Below the pieces are notes generated by a model. That model was not told the DNA's origin, did not search any database, and was given only the letters and a program-made list of their open reading frames with translations. Shown here in pieces: positions 1 through 9,286 of a stretch of 42,386 nucleotides of DNA. The position numbers and the translations under genes are program-made. This DNA is from Candidatus Uhrbacteria bacterium (GTDB taxonomy: Bacteria > Patescibacteriota > Patescibacteriia > UBA9934), in contig CALRCK010000001.1 in assembly GCA_943354605.1 (NCBI GenBank), positions 41,868 through 84,253 on the forward strand. Reading direction: 5' to 3'. Position 1 is the stretch's first letter; each line of letters starts with the position of its first letter.

Positions 1-185
1 ACGCCGCGCGTCCGACCGTTCGAAGCCCGTCTGGGCCTCACGGTCCGGACGCGCTTTCGCTTTTTGGAAAAATCTTGCCTTTTCTCCTCACTTCAGATAC
101 GCTTCTCCTCGTTAATACCCTCCGTTTTCCTTGGTTTTGGGGCTGAGCTCCCTTTACTCAGGTGATCGGCTAAATTTTCAAGACT

Positions 186-452
186 ATGCTCGACAAGTCC
201 GCCAAGGAAAAGCTCATTAAAAAGTTCCGAACTCATGATTCGGACACCGGTTCCCCACAGGTGCAGATCGCCATTTTGTCTGCCGAAGTGAAGGAGCTGA
301 CCAAGCACCTCAAAACCCACCGCAAGGACTTTAGCTCCCGTCGTGGTTTGGTGAAGAAGGTTGCAGAACGCCGACGTTTGCTGAAGTACTTGGAGCGCGA
401 AAACGCTACCGCGTACGCAGAACTCATCGAAGCGCTTGGTTTGAAGAAGTAA
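186..452 (+). CDS. rpsO: 30S ribosomal protein S15
   Basis: 88 aa, LDKSAKEKLIKKFRTHDSDTGSPQVQIAILSAEVKELTKHLKTHRKDFSSRRGL... is the S15 signature; followed by pnp. Confidence 0.98.
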   Translation: MLDKSAKEKLIKKFRTHDSDTGSPQVQIAILSAEVKELTKHLKTHRKDFSSRRGLVKKVAERRRLLKYLERENATAYAELIEALGLKK

Positions 453-540
453 TACAACATCCCGTACGTCTCGTCGTGATACGATGTGGACGTGCGGGAT
501 TTTCACTATTTATCTGCGGCACTTTTTTCGCCGCCAATCT

Positions 541-1344
541 ATGCCACTTATCGATACCTCCACCCGCCGCGTCGGCGTTTTCATCGACGTTCAGAACATG
601 TACTACAGTGCGCGTAACATTTACGGAGCAAAAGTAAACTTCGGCGCCATCGTCAAAGCTGCAGTTGGCAACCAAAAACTTATTCGTGCGATCGCGTATA
701 CGATTTCGACGAAAACCGGAGAGGAGCGCCCGTTCTTCGAAGCCCTTCAAGCGATGGGCATCGAGCTCAACACCAAAGAACTCCTTGAATACGACAGCGG
801 ACACAAGAAAGGGGACTGGGACGTGGGAATTACGATCGACGTCGTTCGCATGCTCGACATGGTGGACGTTGTGGTGATGGTTTCCGGCGACGGCGACTAC
901 TGCGCGCTTGCCGACTATGTGAAGAGCCGCGGCCGCATTTTCCACGTCGTTTCCTTCCGCGAATCCACGTCGTCGAAGCTCGTAGAAGTCGCCGATATCT
1001 ACACGAACCTCTCGCAAGACAAAAAAGCGTTCCTCATTGGCGGAAGCAACAACCATCGTTCGCCACAGCATCACCTTTCGTCTTCTACCGATACGTTCGA
1101 CGACGTCATCGCCGAGCAAGTTGCCAATAAAGCAATCGAGGTGCCAAAGAAGGAGCCGGTCGAGCGCGTGAATCCAAAACAGACGAATATTCTTACCGCT
1201 CCACCTATTACAGCGGTTCCAATCGCGCCGATTCGTTTCAACAAGAAGCCCGAGGCTCCGGCACAAAACAAACCACAAGGTCGTGGTCGCCCACGCAAGC
1301 CACGCCCCAATCCAAACGTTCCACAGCTTCCAATGAATGCGTAA
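541..1344 (+). CDS. NYN (LabA/DUF88-like) domain protein, putative ribonuclease, basic C-terminal tail
   Basis: RRVGVFIDVQNMYYSAR...DWDVGITIDVVRML..VVMVSGDGDYCALADYVKSRGR: NYN-domain acidic residues; ATG at 541 preferred over the ORF start at 484. Confidence 0.9.
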   Translation: MPLIDTSTRRVGVFIDVQNMYYSARNIYGAKVNFGAIVKAAVGNQKLIRAIAYTISTKTGEERPFFEALQAMGIELNTKELLEYDSGHKKGDWDVGITIDVVRMLDMVDVVVMVSGDGDYCALADYVKSRGRIFHVVSFRESTSSKLVEVADIYTNLSQDKKAFLIGGSNNHRSPQHHLSSSTDTFDDVIAEQVANKAIEVPKKEPVERVNPKQTNILTAPPITAVPIAPIRFNKKPEAPAQNKPQGRGRPRKPRPNPNVPQLPMNA

Positions 1345-1478
1345 TTACCGAGGTCGAAGAACACCCTTCGACCTCATACATCACTCATTCATAACCGAGT
1401 CCGGCATTGGACAGCGAGTACTTCATCGCCATGGCGCGATCGAGTTCTTTTGTCTACTGCCGATCTCGCATTCTCACT

Positions 1479-3668
1479 ATGGAAACACCAACATTTCAGA
1501 TGGAATTTGGAGGGAAGACGCTCAGGGTTCAAGTTGGGAAATATGCCCGCGCTGCAAATGGCAGCTGCACCGTGCAGTATGGAAACACTGTCGTGCTCGC
1601 AACAGCCGTCATGAGCAAAGAAGCCCGTCCAGGAATGGGATATTTCCCGCTGATGGTGGATTTTGAGGAGAAGCTCTACGCCGCTGGTCGTATCAAAGGA
1701 TCGCGATTCATTAAACGCGAGGGCCGGCCGACCGACGAGGCGGTACTCGTCGCACGGTTCATCGACCGCGCCATTCGTCCGCTCTTTGATTCACGCATTG
1801 AAAACGACGTTCAGGTGATTCTCTCCGTCCTCGCGTTCGATGGTGAGAATGACGCGGACATTCCAGCACTCATCGGCGCCTCACTTGCGCTCCACATTTC
1901 TGACATCCCATGGAACGGCCCAATTGCCTCGGCTCGCGTGAACGACGTTGAAGGCAAGCTTATCATCAACGGAACGTACGCACAGCGCGAGGCAGCAAAC
2001 TTCGATATTGACGTTGCCGGCACGCCAGAGAAGCTCATCATGATGGAAGCGAATGCAATGCAGACTCCTGAGGCCGATGTGCTCGCAGCCATCCAATTTG
2101 GTCAGGAATCGCTCGGCCCCGTTATCGCGTTCATCGAAAAGATCCGCTCCGAGGTCGGCAAAGAAAAAATCGATCTCTTCACACCAAAGAACGACGAACA
2201 AAGGGCGGCCATCGCACGGAAGGCCGAGGTGACCAATCGCGCAAACGCCATCATGAAACCTCTAATGAAGGAGCTGTTCCTCGACGCACCGAAGGCAACA
2301 AAAACCGATCGCGCGGTTGCCAAAGACACCATGAAGAAGCGCTTGGTCGAGACATGTAAGGCCGAAGGAATGGAGGACGCCGATATCGCAATCGCAAAAA
2401 GCGCACTCTACCCATTCATCGATTCAGAAATTACCCGCTTGATTCTCGACGACGGCAAGCGCGTGGATGGTCGGGCAATCAATGAAGTTCGCACGATTGT
2501 TTCCGAAGTTGGCGTTCTGCCGTGCGTTCATGGAAGCGGCCACTTTATGCGTGGTGAAACACAGGTCCTTTCCATCGCGACGCTCGGCGCTCCTGGCGAC
2601 AAACAAACCCTCGACGGTATGGAATTGGTTGGCGAAAAGAGTTTCATGCATCACTACAACTTCCCGCCGTTCTCTGTAGGCGAAGCAAAACCGCTCCGCG
2701 GCGCTGGTCGTCGCGAAATCGGCCACGGTGCGCTTGCGGAAAAGGCGATTGAGCCGGTGCTTCCGAAACTTGAAGACTTCCCATACTCGATTCGCGTCGT
2801 TTCCGAAGTGCTTGGATCGAACGGATCAAGTTCCATGGGCTCAACATGCGGAACAAGCTTGGCCTTGATGGATGCCGGTGTGCCAATCACGGCTCCGGTT
2901 GCCGGCGTAGCCATGGGCCTTGCAAGCGATGGCAAGCGATACCGCGTGATTACCGACCTTCAAGATTTAGAAGATGGCGAGGGCGGCATGGACTTCAAGG
3001 TAACCGGAACAGAAAAGGGTATTACCGCCATTCAGCTCGACACAAAAACCGACGGCCTCCCACGCGAAGTCGTCGTTGAAGCGATCACCGGTGCTCGCGT
3101 TGCCCGGTTGCAAATTCTTGATGTGATGAAGAGCGCAATCGCCGCTCCTCGCGCCGAGCTTTCACCAACCGCTCCACGCATCTTGAAGCTTCGCATTAAT
3201 CCAGACCTCATCCGCGTGGTTATTGGCAGCGGCGGAAAGACCATCAATGAAATCATCGCAAAAACCGGCGTCACCGCCATTGACATCGAAGACGACGGCC
3301 TCGTCATGATTACCGCCGTCAACGGCGAAAGCGGAAAGGCCGCATTCGAATGGGTATCGAACCTCACTCGAGAGGTGAAGGTTGGCGACACGTTCGATGG
3401 GGAAGTTGTCCGCCTCATGGACTTTGGCGCATTCGTGCAAATTCTCCCGGGAAAGGACGGTATGGTTCACGTATCCGAACTTGCTCCGTGGCGCGTTGAG
3501 AAAGTGACTGACATTGTGAACGTCGGCGACAAAGTAAAGGTGGTCGTTATCGAAATCGACGAAAAAGGCCGCATTAATCTTTCCATGAAGAAAGCTGTCG
3601 GCAACGTGTACAGCGACGAAATGCGCGCAAAAGCATCAACCGCAGCACCAAAACCACGAAGCCACTAA
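1479..3668 (+). CDS. pnp: polyribonucleotide nucleotidyltransferase (PNPase)
   Basis: METPTFQMEFGGKTLRVQVGKYARAANGSCTVQYGNTVVLATAV..., RNase PH repeats, KH (VIGSGGKTINEII) and S1 domains; start chosen at 1479 inside ORF 1407..3668. Confidence 0.97.
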   Translation: METPTFQMEFGGKTLRVQVGKYARAANGSCTVQYGNTVVLATAVMSKEARPGMGYFPLMVDFEEKLYAAGRIKGSRFIKREGRPTDEAVLVARFIDRAIRPLFDSRIENDVQVILSVLAFDGENDADIPALIGASLALHISDIPWNGPIASARVNDVEGKLIINGTYAQREAANFDIDVAGTPEKLIMMEANAMQTPEADVLAAIQFGQESLGPVIAFIEKIRSEVGKEKIDLFTPKNDEQRAAIARKAEVTNRANAIMKPLMKELFLDAPKATKTDRAVAKDTMKKRLVETCKAEGMEDADIAIAKSALYPFIDSEITRLILDDGKRVDGRAINEVRTIVSEVGVLPCVHGSGHFMRGETQVLSIATLGAPGDKQTLDGMELVGEKSFMHHYNFPPFSVGEAKPLRGAGRREIGHGALAEKAIEPVLPKLEDFPYSIRVVSEVLGSNGSSSMGSTCGTSLALMDAGVPITAPVAGVAMGLASDGKRYRVITDLQDLEDGEGGMDFKVTGTEKGITAIQLDTKTDGLPREVVVEAITGARVARLQILDVMKSAIAAPRAELSPTAPRILKLRINPDLIRVVIGSGGKTINEIIAKTGVTAIDIEDDGLVMITAVNGESGKAAFEWVSNLTREVKVGDTFDGEVVRLMDFGAFVQILPGKDGMVHVSELAPWRVEKVTDIVNVGDKVKVVVIEIDEKGRINLSMKKAVGNVYSDEMRAKASTAAPKPRSH

Positions 3669-3670
3669 GC

Positions 3671-4906
3671 ATGGAACTCGCACTCAATATTCCCATGAGT
3701 GCCAGCCCCACCCGCCAGAAATTCTGGCGGGTGTTGCGCGTTGCAGGGACTCTTCTCACGGCATGGAGCATTGTCGCCGGCGTCCATCGCCTCGCCTTCG
3801 CATTCAGCACGATAGTTCCACCAACCGATGCCGTAGCGATTCGCTTGATCAAAAACGACGGGACCATCGCAAGCCTACGATCGCTCACAAAAGGAATGAA
3901 TGTCGTTCCCGGAGTACCGATCTCGCTCGCCGACGCGCTCAACAACACCAACCGAACGCTCAACGTTTGGTTCGAATCCGACGGCAGTACAACGATGATT
4001 CTCGATCGCAAGCTCACCGATCCCGAAGCTGCCGCGATCACGTCGTTCGGTGCAACCGTTTTTCAGCAAGGCGGTGTCACGATCATCACAAACAAACCTG
4101 TCACCACACCAGTTTCCACCAGTGTTCTCAAGAATATTCTTCCAACACTCCTTGGCGGCGATGCCGCAACACTTGCGTTTGGAAACGATCGGACGAATAT
4201 TTCGATCACATCAGAATCGATCACCCTGCATGGCACAGCATTCCTCGCGGCACCAAATATCGACGAATCCATTACCACAGACACTGTTTTTTCTGCGAAT
4301 ATCCCAGCGTCGGATATATCTGCGCTCGTCCCGCGAACGTTTACCCAAAATACCCCAGGATTTTCGGCGCTTTTCATGCTCGCGGCACAAAACGGCGTCT
4401 CTGCACGCATCGACCGAAATGGAGACGCCGCGCTGTATACCCTTGCCCTGCCGCTCACGGCCGAGACGCAATTTTACGCAAATGAAGATTCGTTAACGCA
4501 CATCGGAAAAGAGCTCGTGGAAATCCCAACCATCGACGGGATTACGACATTCCTCGACGACGGAAGTAAATCCATTACGCTCCGCTCTCGCGAGGAGGCA
4601 AGCATCCTCATCCGCGACGAAACACCGTATCGATTCATCACCGCAACATCGTCGTACGGTGCCGCATACATCACACAAACTCCAACACTCCTTACGGTCA
4701 GCAACCATGTGCAAAACACCGCCACTGCGCAACCGCGTATAGCCCCATGTCTTTCTGGCGCGGTCGCCTTTGTTCAGCCAACAAATCTTTTCTCAGGAGT
4801 CGAAACAGAAACGTTTTATCGGTCAACACAACTTTCGAATCTCTTATGGCACGCAAAGGAGATTGCAAGTACACATTCAACAACACGTATCTGCATTTCT
4901 GAATAA
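3671..4906 (+). CDS. hypothetical membrane-anchored/exported protein
   Basis: 411 aa uninterrupted ORF directly downstream of pnp, one N-terminal hydrophobic segment (LRVAGTLLTAWSIVAGVHRLAFAF); no family recognised. Confidence 0.75.
   Translation: MELALNIPMSASPTRQKFWRVLRVAGTLLTAWSIVAGVHRLAFAFSTIVPPTDAVAIRLIKNDGTIASLRSLTKGMNVVPGVPISLADALNNTNRTLNVWFESDGSTTMILDRKLTDPEAAAITSFGATVFQQGGVTIITNKPVTTPVSTSVLKNILPTLLGGDAATLAFGNDRTNISITSESITLHGTAFLAAPNIDESITTDTVFSANIPASDISALVPRTFTQNTPGFSALFMLAAQNGVSARIDRNGDAALYTLALPLTAETQFYANEDSLTHIGKELVEIPTIDGITTFLDDGSKSITLRSREEASILIRDETPYRFITATSSYGAAYITQTPTLLTVSNHVQNTATAQPRIAPCLSGAVAFVQPTNLFSGVETETFYRSTQLSNLLWHAKEIASTHSTTRICISE
3709..3733. repeat. perfect palindrome (12+1+12) at start of 3671 ORF
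   Basis: CACCCGCCAGAA-A-TTCTGGCGGGTG. Confidence 0.85.
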
Positions 4907-5362
4907 TTGCATGGTATAGTTTAGGAAGTTCCTTCCACAATTCCTTTGCCACTTGGGAGGTTGCTTCCCGAAACCCCACAAACTCGTTTCGAGGAGCGCC
5001 TCACTGCTGTACGGAGTGAAAAAAGCATTAGGGCGTCCATGGATTGAAACGGGAATGTACACTGAAACCATGCCAGCCCACACCCGAGTAGAGCAGATTC
5101 GCATACTGGAACATCCATCGCACAATGTCCGTGTGGTATTGAGTCCTGACGGTTATCCCGAAGATAATCTCCAGAATCCAATGCCTCACTGTAGGCTGAG
5201 TCTCGATGGTCCGTTCTCTTGAGGGCGCACCCGGGACGAAACTCTGCTCCATTGCACTGTTCACAGCCCGAAGGACGCCCTCTTGCTATTTCCCGCCTCT
5301 TTCTCTATCCTCAATGAAACCTACTGAGAGCACTTACATTTCACTCTCTGACCACCGCCTGT

Positions 5363-5731
5363 ATGAAAAAAGCATTCCTTGCAGAAGTGGAGGCTCGTCT
5401 CCGTGCAGAACGCGAAAAGCTCGTCTCTGAACTTGTTCGCGTTTCACCACACGTCGCCGCAAGCGACGCCTTCGATGCTGATTACAACACCCTTGGCGAC
5501 AAAGAAGACGAGAGCGCAGACAAGGCTGCAGAAATCGGCGACAACCTTTCCCTGGAAAATGAATTGTCTTCCGCGCTTCGTGACATCGATAGCGCACTGA
5601 AGGCGATCGCTGCAGGAACGTACGGCACATGTAAATACTGCAAGCAGCTCATCGACGAAGCACGCCTCCAGGTTCGCCCAACATCCACATCCTGCGTTGC
5701 CTGCAAGAAGACGCTCACCCAAGAGATGTAA
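5363..5731 (+). CDS. TraR/DksA-type C4 zinc finger protein
   Basis: ALKAIAAGTYGTCKYCKQLIDEARLQVRPTSTSCVACKK: DksA/TraR zinc finger. Confidence 0.92.
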   Translation: MKKAFLAEVEARLRAEREKLVSELVRVSPHVAASDAFDADYNTLGDKEDESADKAAEIGDNLSLENELSSALRDIDSALKAIAAGTYGTCKYCKQLIDEARLQVRPTSTSCVACKKTLTQEM

Positions 5732-5756
5732 CCTCCACATCGCGCGGTTCGGCTCG

Positions 5757-6314
5757 ATGTTTGGTTTTATGCGAAAGTCGACCTTTATCATCGGGACGAT
5801 CGGCATCTTCATGTTCGGACTGATCGATTGGGCAATGAAACGCTTCGCAATCGAACATTTCGCAGACGGTCACACGGTGTATCTTCTGCCGTGCATCGAT
5901 TTCTTTCTCCACCGCAACCCCGGAATCACGTTTGACATCCCAATTCCACTCTCCCTGATCGCTATTGCAACCACCGGTATCATTCTTTTTCTCGTCGATC
6001 GCACGTCGGCATCATACGAAACCGATCCCACAGTGACGCTCGGCGCCCTTGCTGTCATCGCTGGCGCAACAAACAATCTCATTGATCGCATCGTCAACGG
6101 ATTCACCACGGACTACCTCATGTTCTTCAACACATCAGTGATCAACGGATCAGATGTGCTCATTGTTCTAGGCGTTGTGAGTATGTTCTGGTACACTCGA
6201 AGCAATCCCCACGCGCTGCGCAACTTTATTCAGCCGTCCCCGCCAAAATATGGCGTCATTTCGTGTATGTTCCGCAGCATTATTCGGTTTGTCCGCAACT
6301 CCCGTCACGGTTGA
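5757..6314 (+). CDS. lspA: lipoprotein signal peptidase (signal peptidase II), divergent
   Basis: Multi-TM; NPGITFDIP ~ NxG motif, GATNNLIDR ~ GAxxNxxDR, second Asp in INGSDVLIVLG; overlaps comM by 65 nt. Confidence 0.85.
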   Translation: MFGFMRKSTFIIGTIGIFMFGLIDWAMKRFAIEHFADGHTVYLLPCIDFFLHRNPGITFDIPIPLSLIAIATTGIILFLVDRTSASYETDPTVTLGALAVIAGATNNLIDRIVNGFTTDYLMFFNTSVINGSDVLIVLGVVSMFWYTRSNPHALRNFIQPSPPKYGVISCMFRSIIRFVRNSRHG

Positions 6315-7776
6315 GGCAGACGTGTCGTCGGGCCTGCCACGGTTCCAAATTGTCGGGCTTCCCGATGCTGCAGTGAGCGAGGCAAAAGACCGCGTTCGCG
6401 CGGCAATGAAAAACTCCGGGTTCCCGTTTCCCCGCACCAATGTCACCATCAATCTCGCGCCAGCCGATACTCGAAAACAAGGTCCGTTGTACGATCTCGC
6501 GATTGCTCTCGCGATTCTCGGCGCCCAGGGCACAATCGTTGACGCAAAGCTTCTCGAGCGCACCGTCGTCATCGGCGAACTCAGCCTGGATGGAACCATT
6601 CGGCCTGCTCGCGGCGTGTTACTCGCATCGAGCATGGCGAAACGAGAGGGGTATTCCGGCGTGCTCGTCGCCAAAGAAAACATCAACGAGGCGCGGCTTG
6701 TGGAACCATTGCACATTGCATCGGCACGGTCGCTCAAGGACTGTGTTGACCAAATCGAGACAGGGAAGTGGCAACAGCTGCCCAAGGCTGTCGAGATTGA
6801 AGCGCCCCCAACCTCACCCACAACCGATCACGGAGATGATTTCGCGCTCATTGCCGGACAACTCCACGCCAAACGCGCGCTAGAAATTGCCGCAGCCGGC
6901 GGACATAATATTCTGCTTTCCGGGCCACCAGGAAGTGGAAAAACGATGCTCGCTCGCGCGTTCGCATCGCTCCTCCCACCCCCAACCGTCGACGAATCCA
7001 TCGAGATCACCTCTATTCACTCCATTGCCGGCCTCCTCCATGGCCAACGTATCACGAATCGACCCTTCAGGGCCCCGCATCACACCAGTAGCGGCATCGC
7101 GCTCGTTGGTGGTGGCACGCAGCCAAGACCTGGAGAAATTTCGCTCGCACACCGTGGCGTGCTGTTTCTGGACGAATTCCCAGAATTCTCTCGCGCAGTT
7201 CTCGAAAACCTTCGCCAGCCACTCGAAGACGGCACCATCGCCGTGTCTCGAGCATCGGGAAGCGTTACGTTTCCTGCGCGATTCATGCTTGTTGCCTCGA
7301 TGAATCCTTGCCCATGCGGATTCATTAGCGATCCCGGCATCGCCTGCACGTGCACCCCGGGAAACATTCTGAAGTATCAACAAAAAATCTCCGGCCCGCT
7401 CCTTGATAGAATCGATCTTCGCGTGGAAGTTCCCCGCGTCGCGTTCGACGATCTCTCGTCGACAACGCCAGGCGAATCGTCCGCCGTCATCCGCGAAAGA
7501 GTCACGACCGTACGGAGTCTTACGCAAGAACGATACGCGTCATTCGGGATATTCACGAACGCAGAGCTCAAACCATCGCTGATGAAGGCGTGGTGCGCGC
7601 TGACGAATGACGGCATGATCCTCCTAAAATCTGCGGTTGATCGGCTCCATATGTCGGCACGATCGTACGGACGAATCCTCAAAGTTGCACGAACGATTGC
7701 AGACCTTGCGCGCGAAGAAACCATCTCTGCAGCGCATCTCGCCGAAGCACTGCAATATCGTATTCGAAACGCCTAG
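6250..7776 (+). CDS. comM: YifB/ComM-family Mg-chelatase-like AAA+ ATPase
   Basis: SGLPRFQIVGLPDAAVSEAKDRVRAAMKNSGFPFPRTNVTINLAPAD..., Walker A GPPGSGKTMLAR, MNPCPCG motif. Confidence 0.97.
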   Translation: MASFRVCSAALFGLSATPVTVEADVSSGLPRFQIVGLPDAAVSEAKDRVRAAMKNSGFPFPRTNVTINLAPADTRKQGPLYDLAIALAILGAQGTIVDAKLLERTVVIGELSLDGTIRPARGVLLASSMAKREGYSGVLVAKENINEARLVEPLHIASARSLKDCVDQIETGKWQQLPKAVEIEAPPTSPTTDHGDDFALIAGQLHAKRALEIAAAGGHNILLSGPPGSGKTMLARAFASLLPPPTVDESIEITSIHSIAGLLHGQRITNRPFRAPHHTSSGIALVGGGTQPRPGEISLAHRGVLFLDEFPEFSRAVLENLRQPLEDGTIAVSRASGSVTFPARFMLVASMNPCPCGFISDPGIACTCTPGNILKYQQKISGPLLDRIDLRVEVPRVAFDDLSSTTPGESSAVIRERVTTVRSLTQERYASFGIFTNAELKPSLMKAWCALTNDGMILLKSAVDRLHMSARSYGRILKVARTIADLAREETISAAHLAEALQYRIRNA

Positions 7777-9158
7777 CGGATGTATTCCAATGGATTGCGG
7801 TAGTCTTTTGATCCGTTTGATCCAATCACTTCAAAGTGCAGGTGGGTTCCCGTTGAATTTCCCGTTGATCCGCAGCGGGCGATTGGGGTACCCGCCGTAA
7901 CATGCTGACCCGCCTTCACATAAATGGCATGGTTATGCCCGTAGCGCGTTGAAAGACCGTTGCCGTGGTCGATAATAACCAAGTTTCCATATCCACCGCT
8001 TGGGCCCTGAAACCGCGGGCCAGCAAACGTCACGATACCGTCGGCCGCCGCGTAATTATCGTCGGTAGACGTTCCGTCGGCATGACCGCTGCAATCAATG
8101 TCTACACCGGTATGAAACCAGCTCAAACCACGAATAATCGTGTGGCCATCCGATGGCCAAATCATACGGGAGCTGCTTGAAACCGCGGTTCCGGTTTTGT
8201 TTGGTGCTGGCGCAAAAATAGAGGCGACCGACGTTGCGCGTTTGATTGGCGTTGGTGCCGGCGGCGTGCCACCAGGAATGACCAACTTCTGGCCAATCGT
8301 AATAGCACTTGAGTCCGCAAGTTTGTTTGCACTCAAAATTGCAGAGGAGTCGCTGTTATAGGTCTTCGCAATCTTCATCAGTGTGTCGCCGTTCTTCACG
8401 GTATACACTACACCAGACGTTGGCAAAATCGTGAGCGTCTGCCCAAGCTTCAGCACGCTCTTTGCACTCAAATTATTCGCCCAAAGCACCGTGTTCACCG
8501 AAATACCGAATCGCGATGCGATCGTTGAAAGCGTATCTCCCTCTGCGACAATATATGTCTCAACGCCGTCACGAGGCGCAACGCTCGCGCTTGATCCGGA
8601 AAGCACCGGCACCGCAAGCGAACCGCCCCCAGCAAGCGAAGCGGTATTCACAAACACAGAGTCCTGACCGTCTGAAGCGCCAAGTACCGGTGAAAGCGAG
8701 CCTTCAGAAAGGTAGCTCATGACATCGCCACGAAGTGCAGCAACATCCATGTCGGCATATTCCTCAACCACCGGCGACTCCTCTTGAGTAATCACCGCGT
8801 ATGCCAAACTCTTGTTAAACGCATCGAGCGTTTCGGCTCGCACGGTATCCATACCCAAATTGATTGCCACCGTTCCACCAACTACGCCAAGAATCGCCAC
8901 ATGCATCATGACGCGATTCGTCATAAAGAACATAAACCGACTCTTTGCGGGCCGATACCAATGAACAATGTGTCGTCGCGACGCAAAGCCCACGCGATAG
9001 ATTGGAACAAAAACCATCGCAAGGGCACCCTTCGCGAGCGGACGAATGGCAAGCACCAAAAACCGGCCGACCCAAAAAAGGATGGCCTTCGCCGCCAAAA
9101 GCAGACGAACGAAAGCAAGACCAACACGAACCGCAAAACGAGAAAAAGAAGTACTCAC
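7773..9158 (-). CDS. LysM repeat + M23 family peptidase
   Basis: Two LysM repeats (YIVAEGDTLSTIASRFGIS..., YTVKNGDTLMKIAKTY...) then M23 HTGVDI...NLVIIDHGNGLSTRYGH...GTHLHFEV. Confidence 0.96.
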   Translation of the reverse strand: MSTSFSRFAVRVGLAFVRLLLAAKAILFWVGRFLVLAIRPLAKGALAMVFVPIYRVGFASRRHIVHWYRPAKSRFMFFMTNRVMMHVAILGVVGGTVAINLGMDTVRAETLDAFNKSLAYAVITQEESPVVEEYADMDVAALRGDVMSYLSEGSLSPVLGASDGQDSVFVNTASLAGGGSLAVPVLSGSSASVAPRDGVETYIVAEGDTLSTIASRFGISVNTVLWANNLSAKSVLKLGQTLTILPTSGVVYTVKNGDTLMKIAKTYNSDSSAILSANKLADSSAITIGQKLVIPGGTPPAPTPIKRATSVASIFAPAPNKTGTAVSSSSRMIWPSDGHTIIRGLSWFHTGVDIDCSGHADGTSTDDNYAAADGIVTFAGPRFQGPSGGYGNLVIIDHGNGLSTRYGHNHAIYVKAGQHVTAGTPIARCGSTGNSTGTHLHFEVIGSNGSKDYRNPLEYIR

Positions 9159-9234
9159 AGTGCTCCCAGCATAGCAATTCCCCGGGGTTGTTACAATAAA
9201 AACTCGTATTTCTTGGCTAATCTTCGCTGGATTA

Positions 9235-9262
9235 TTGACGCAAATTCCCTGACCGCTATACT
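9235..9262 (+). promoter_or_regulatory. sigma70-type promoter of tig
   Basis: TTGACG (9235-9240), 16-nt spacer, TATACT (9257-9262), 25 nt before ATG. Confidence 0.65.
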
Positions 9263-9286
9263 ACTCAAACTTCATCCGATTTCCCT

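Noticed and set aside
424-1278. 284-aa minus-strand ORF opposite the NYN gene
   Set aside because: Shadow ORF: antisense of a recognisable protein, no family resemblance.
4953-5222. 89-aa ORF and opposing ORFs in the gap before the dksA-like gene
   Set aside because: No family resemblance, several overlapping frames on both strands; RNA structure looked more convincing.
6880-7527. 215-aa minus ORF opposite comM
   Set aside because: Antisense to conserved AAA+ motifs; a by-product of base composition.
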